This document shows positions 59,880 to 64,000 of a stretch of 64,000 nt of DNA, piece after piece. Each line of letters starts with the position of its first letter. The first letter of the stretch is position 1. The position numbers were made by a program, and so were the translations under genes. The stretch is taken from the NCBI GenBank assembly GCA_028023455.1, contig JAQFVV010000253.1, positions 874,469 to 938,468 of the forward strand. The letters run 5' to 3'. This DNA comes from Epiperipatus broadwayi (taxonomy: Eukaryota; Onychophora; Udeonychophora; Euonychophora; Peripatidae). A model generated the notes under the pieces. The model saw only the letters and a list, made by a program, of their open reading frames with translations. It was not told the origin of the DNA and did no database searches.

Positions 59880-61300
59880 TTTTAATCCTTTTTAAAGTTG
59901 TTTATCTTTATAGGGGAAAAAAAAATTCGTAACAACTTTTATTTTTGTCGATGTGAGTTTTTAAAGAAATCGACAAGTTAAAAAAAAAGGCTACTAAGTT
60001 TTAACTTTGTTGTTGCTTTTTTAAAAAATGTTATTAAACTTAGTTAATGTTATTTTTAATCCTTTATCAATTTCTTTATTTCTTATAGGAAAAAAACAAA
60101 AAGGAAGCGTAATAAGTTTTATTTTTGTTAATGTTAGTTTATAAAAAAAACGGTAATCCAAAAAAAAAAGTCCGCTAAGTTTGCTTGTGTTATTTATTTG
60201 TGTAACCAAAAAAAAAAAAAAAGCTTCATAACTTTAAACTTGTTGATTGTTCTTTTTTAAAAAAGTGGCATTCCAAAAAAAAGCCTACTAAGTTTAAAAA
60301 GTTTGTTTGTGTGATTTATTTGTTACATTTTCATTTACCATTGTCAAACTCCCTCCACTCACAACCCCGACTCCATCTATTTCAGCTAAATACACTAATG
60401 ATTATTACTAATCATCCTCGAAACTAGAGATTATTTCTAGCACAGATATAAACTTTAAACTTCAGTTAAAGATTAATATATCTTACTTTTTAAATTTACA
60501 CACACGGAATTATTCACCTTTCTCTATCCCGTATGTAATATCTTTATAGATATAATAAACACCTCCATACTTCCCTATTCTTTTTTATTTATTTTTGTAA
60601 CCCAAACAACAAAAAAAAAAGCTTAATAACTTTGAACTTGTTGGGTTTTTTTTTTAAAAAAAAAGCGGCATTCCAAAAAAAAAGCCTATTAAGTTTAAAG
60701 TTTGTTTGTGTGATTTATTTGTTACATTTTCATTTACCATTGTCAAATTCCCTCCACTCACAATCCCGACGCCATCCATTTCAGCTAAATAGACTAATAA
60801 TTATTACTAATCATCCTCGAAACTAGAGATTATCTCTAGCACAGATAGATATAAACTTTAAACCTCGGTTAAAGATTAATATATTTGATTTTTTAAATTT
60901 ACACACATGGAATTATTCACCTTTCTCTATCCCGTATGCAATATCTTTATAGATATAATAAACACCTCCATACTTCCCCATTCTTTTTTATTTATTCGTG
61001 CAACCAAAAAAAAAAAGCTTAATAACTTTGAAGTTTGTTTTAAAATGGTTAAAAAAATGTTATTTTTACAAATAAAAAAGTGTCATAACTTTTTTAAAAA
61101 AGTCTACTAAGTTTAACTTTTTTTAAAAAAAAAAAAAAAGCCTACGAAGTTTCGAGTTTGTTTATGTGATTTATTTGTGTTTAAAATAGTATTACTTCAT
61201 CATTTTATTGATGTTATTTTTTTTTTAAAAAGCGGCAAAATAAAAAAAATGCCTACTAAGTTTTGAGTTTGTTTATGTTCTTTTATTGTGTATAAATTAC
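59880..61300. repeat. Tandem array, unit about 400 bp with short A/T-rich subunits
   Basis: 60261-60660 and 60661-61010 are head-to-tail copies sharing GGCATTCCAAAAAAAAAGCCTA, CATTTACCATTGTCAAA and CACCTCCATACTTCCC. Around them, shorter diverged pieces (CTACTAAGTTT with poly-A and poly-T) repeat at 59975, 60165, 61095, 61140 and 61245. No gene. Part of the unit is also seen at 30990-31145. Confidence 0.85.
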
Positions 61301-62830
61301 CCACAACTGTCAGTAATAGGACACAGGTTAGTTTATTCACAATGTTTCAAGAGGTATTATTCTCCTCGCTTCTTCCATCATTGTTGGCCTGATCAGTAAC
61401 AGTACTAGCATGAGAATCGAACCTGGACCTTTAAATTCTTGAATATGTTGATGGAAATAATACAATATATAAATACAATTAGACTATAAATGAATAACTT
61501 GAACAATAGTTGATTATTTAGCAAAAAATTTAATTTTAAATTTATAGTAAAATTCTAAATCTCAATCAATTCAATAAGTAAATTAGAAACTAACAAATAC
61601 CAAAAAAGAAATCATATGACATTATTGATAAAGAGATTTAAAATTAAACATTGATATATAAACTCAAGTTTTTCAATATGTAATCAATTTTTAAAAATTT
61701 TAGACTAACATTATTAAAATTAAACCTATAGAACTAGTTATGATTTTAAAATTACATTTTTTTAAATATATATTTTGTTTTAAATTTCTTTAATTAAGAT
61801 AATATTATGTCACCTTAATTGATTTGTAATATTCTGATGAGCTATTGCGTTATAATATGTAAGAGCAAAAGACTGAAGTTTCTCTTATTAATCTTAGTTA
61901 TACTACTTTGTTTAGCATAATTGTTAATTGTAGAAATAATATTTAATTTTTTGTTCATGTATATATGTAAATTTTTATTTTTTTGTATGTTTTAGTAGTG
62001 CATATCTTATTCCAACCCCATTTTATCTCAACTATCCATGCTCACAGATAGTCAGCCCATCCCATCACTCTCTATATGTATGCAATTCATGAACACACAT
62101 AGCTTTTCAGGTGATCTCTTCACTCCCATGTTTATACCTTGAAATTTTTATTAAATCACTCTTAAAAAAATAAATGTTATTTCTATCTACTTTTAATGTC
62201 TGAAGGAAAGTTAAATCCTGGATACATAATTTGAAAACCGATGCCATATATTTACCACAAACAACTGTTCAATAAATATACAAATAATCTTATGTCATCT
62301 TTATTAAGTTAAAAATTATTATATTTTCTTCAACTTCAGATATAGTGTTTAAACTTAACTAAAGATTAAATATATTTATAATTTTTATTCAATTACATTT
62401 CATTATTTTTATTGCAAAAACAATATATTTTCACAAACGAAAACTTGACTTAGATTTGCATTGTTAATCTAAAGTTATAAGAAAAAAAATTGACCAATAT
62501 GACCAGAGAAAAAATGAACAAATTCCTGTAATTGAACGAAGAGTAATCTTTGACGCATAGAAATATAATTAACTATTTTTTAATTTTTTCAATACACAAT
62601 TGATTTAACTGCCTGTCTGTACTCAAAAGAATTTTGAGATAGATTTACATTGAACACAGGAGAATGAAACACATCAATATTTTTGTTGATCACGTTAGTT
62701 TTAAAGAGATATCATGAAAGACTTTTCCTGCAAACAATCCTAAGGTATATGAAAATGTTAATTATTTAAATACCACATTAATGTGTAATTTATTAGCATT
62801 ATTTATTTACCCCTATTTAGAAACTTTATA
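61301..62830. other. No gene recognised
   Basis: AT-rich; 62330-62420 weakly resembles part of the 400-bp tandem unit. Confidence 0.45.
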
Positions 62831-63073
62831 TAGTTTCTACATACAGCAATATATGATGAAAAATCGATTAATTTCTTGCAGGATACGTATTTATGTTAAT
62901 CATATCGGACATCATTAAATTATATTTGGACAATGTTTGATGAAAATCGGTTAACTTTTACAATACATCTATTTCTGTCAATCAAACCTGACATCATAAA
63001 GCTACATATATACGCAATGTTTGATGAAAAATTAATTAACATTTTTCAAGACATAAGTTTCTGTTAATCAAAT
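62831..63073. repeat. Tandem repeat, 3 diverged units of about 80 bp
   Basis: Units share CAATGTTTGATGAAAA, a TTAAC word and TCTGTTAATCAAAT/TCTGTCAATCAAAC. The first unit is the most diverged. Confidence 0.75.

Positions 63074-64000
<927 letters not shown>

Noticed and set aside
59880-61300. CRISPR-like array
   Set aside because: Units are about 400 bp, contiguous, with no spacer-repeat alternation, and the sequence is eukaryotic.

Overview
The window is about three-quarters A+T and looks like intergenic or intronic DNA from an invertebrate animal. It carries Penelope-like elements (PLEs), an RTE-type LINE, Ty3/Gypsy elements, hAT and Merlin DNA transposons, and very long ATT/AAT microsatellites. 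No operons, no dense bacterial-style coding and no host protein exon could be recognised. The species cannot be named from this sequence. Every protein-coding signal I can identify belongs to a mobile element, and all but one reading frame (the LINE reverse transcriptase) is visibly broken.

Layout. 1-3 kb: LINE tail, long ATT array and a 108-bp tandem duplication. 3-11 kb: a 180-bp foldback, two copies of a ~750-bp MITE (4282-5026 and 9602-10367), and a large inverted dimer of a PLE GIY-YIG endonuclease end (6010-6858). 11.7-12.2 kb: another LINE remnant. 15.8-18.2 kb: a short Gypsy copy (Gypsy-B) whose gag is split by a 546-bp hAT-type element with an 8-bp target duplication. 18.4-27.3 kb: a larger Gypsy element on the minus strand (Gypsy-A) whose 5' LTR is split by a 3.2-kb RTE-like LINE, a clear nested insertion. 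28.5-29.1 kb: C-terminal fragment of a second LINE type. 30.2-31.7 kb: a tRNA-like palindrome bracketed by a 13-bp direct repeat, and another hairpin. 34.7-36.9 kb: a decayed ZMYM/ZNF862-type hAT transposase, then a PLE-like reverse transcriptase fragment. 42.5-45.2 kb: a PLE remnant (reverse transcriptase end plus GIY-YIG), an 85-bp terminal-inverted-repeat element, and a repeat with inverted tRNA-like ends. 46.1-50 kb: LINE fragments. 51.06-52.52 kb: a complete but pseudogenised Merlin element with 45-bp inverted ends and a perfect 8-bp target duplication. 55-57 kb: a more G+C-rich unexplained block and a tRNA-like sequence. 59.4-61.3 kb: a second Merlin transposase fragment and a ~400-bp tandem array. 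The window ends with an 80-bp tandem repeat and a long AAT array.

The interest is therefore in element structure and nesting, not host biology. The best candidates for something undescribed are: a hairpin motif resembling a hammerhead-ribozyme core next to PLE GIY-YIG remnants (PLEs are known carriers of hammerheads); an extra inverted 74-bp piece on one Gypsy LTR that lies inside the apparent target duplication; palindromic elements built from two tRNA-like ends; and a MITE family with 4-bp AT-rich duplications that are not always TTAA. None amounts to a demonstrated new system.
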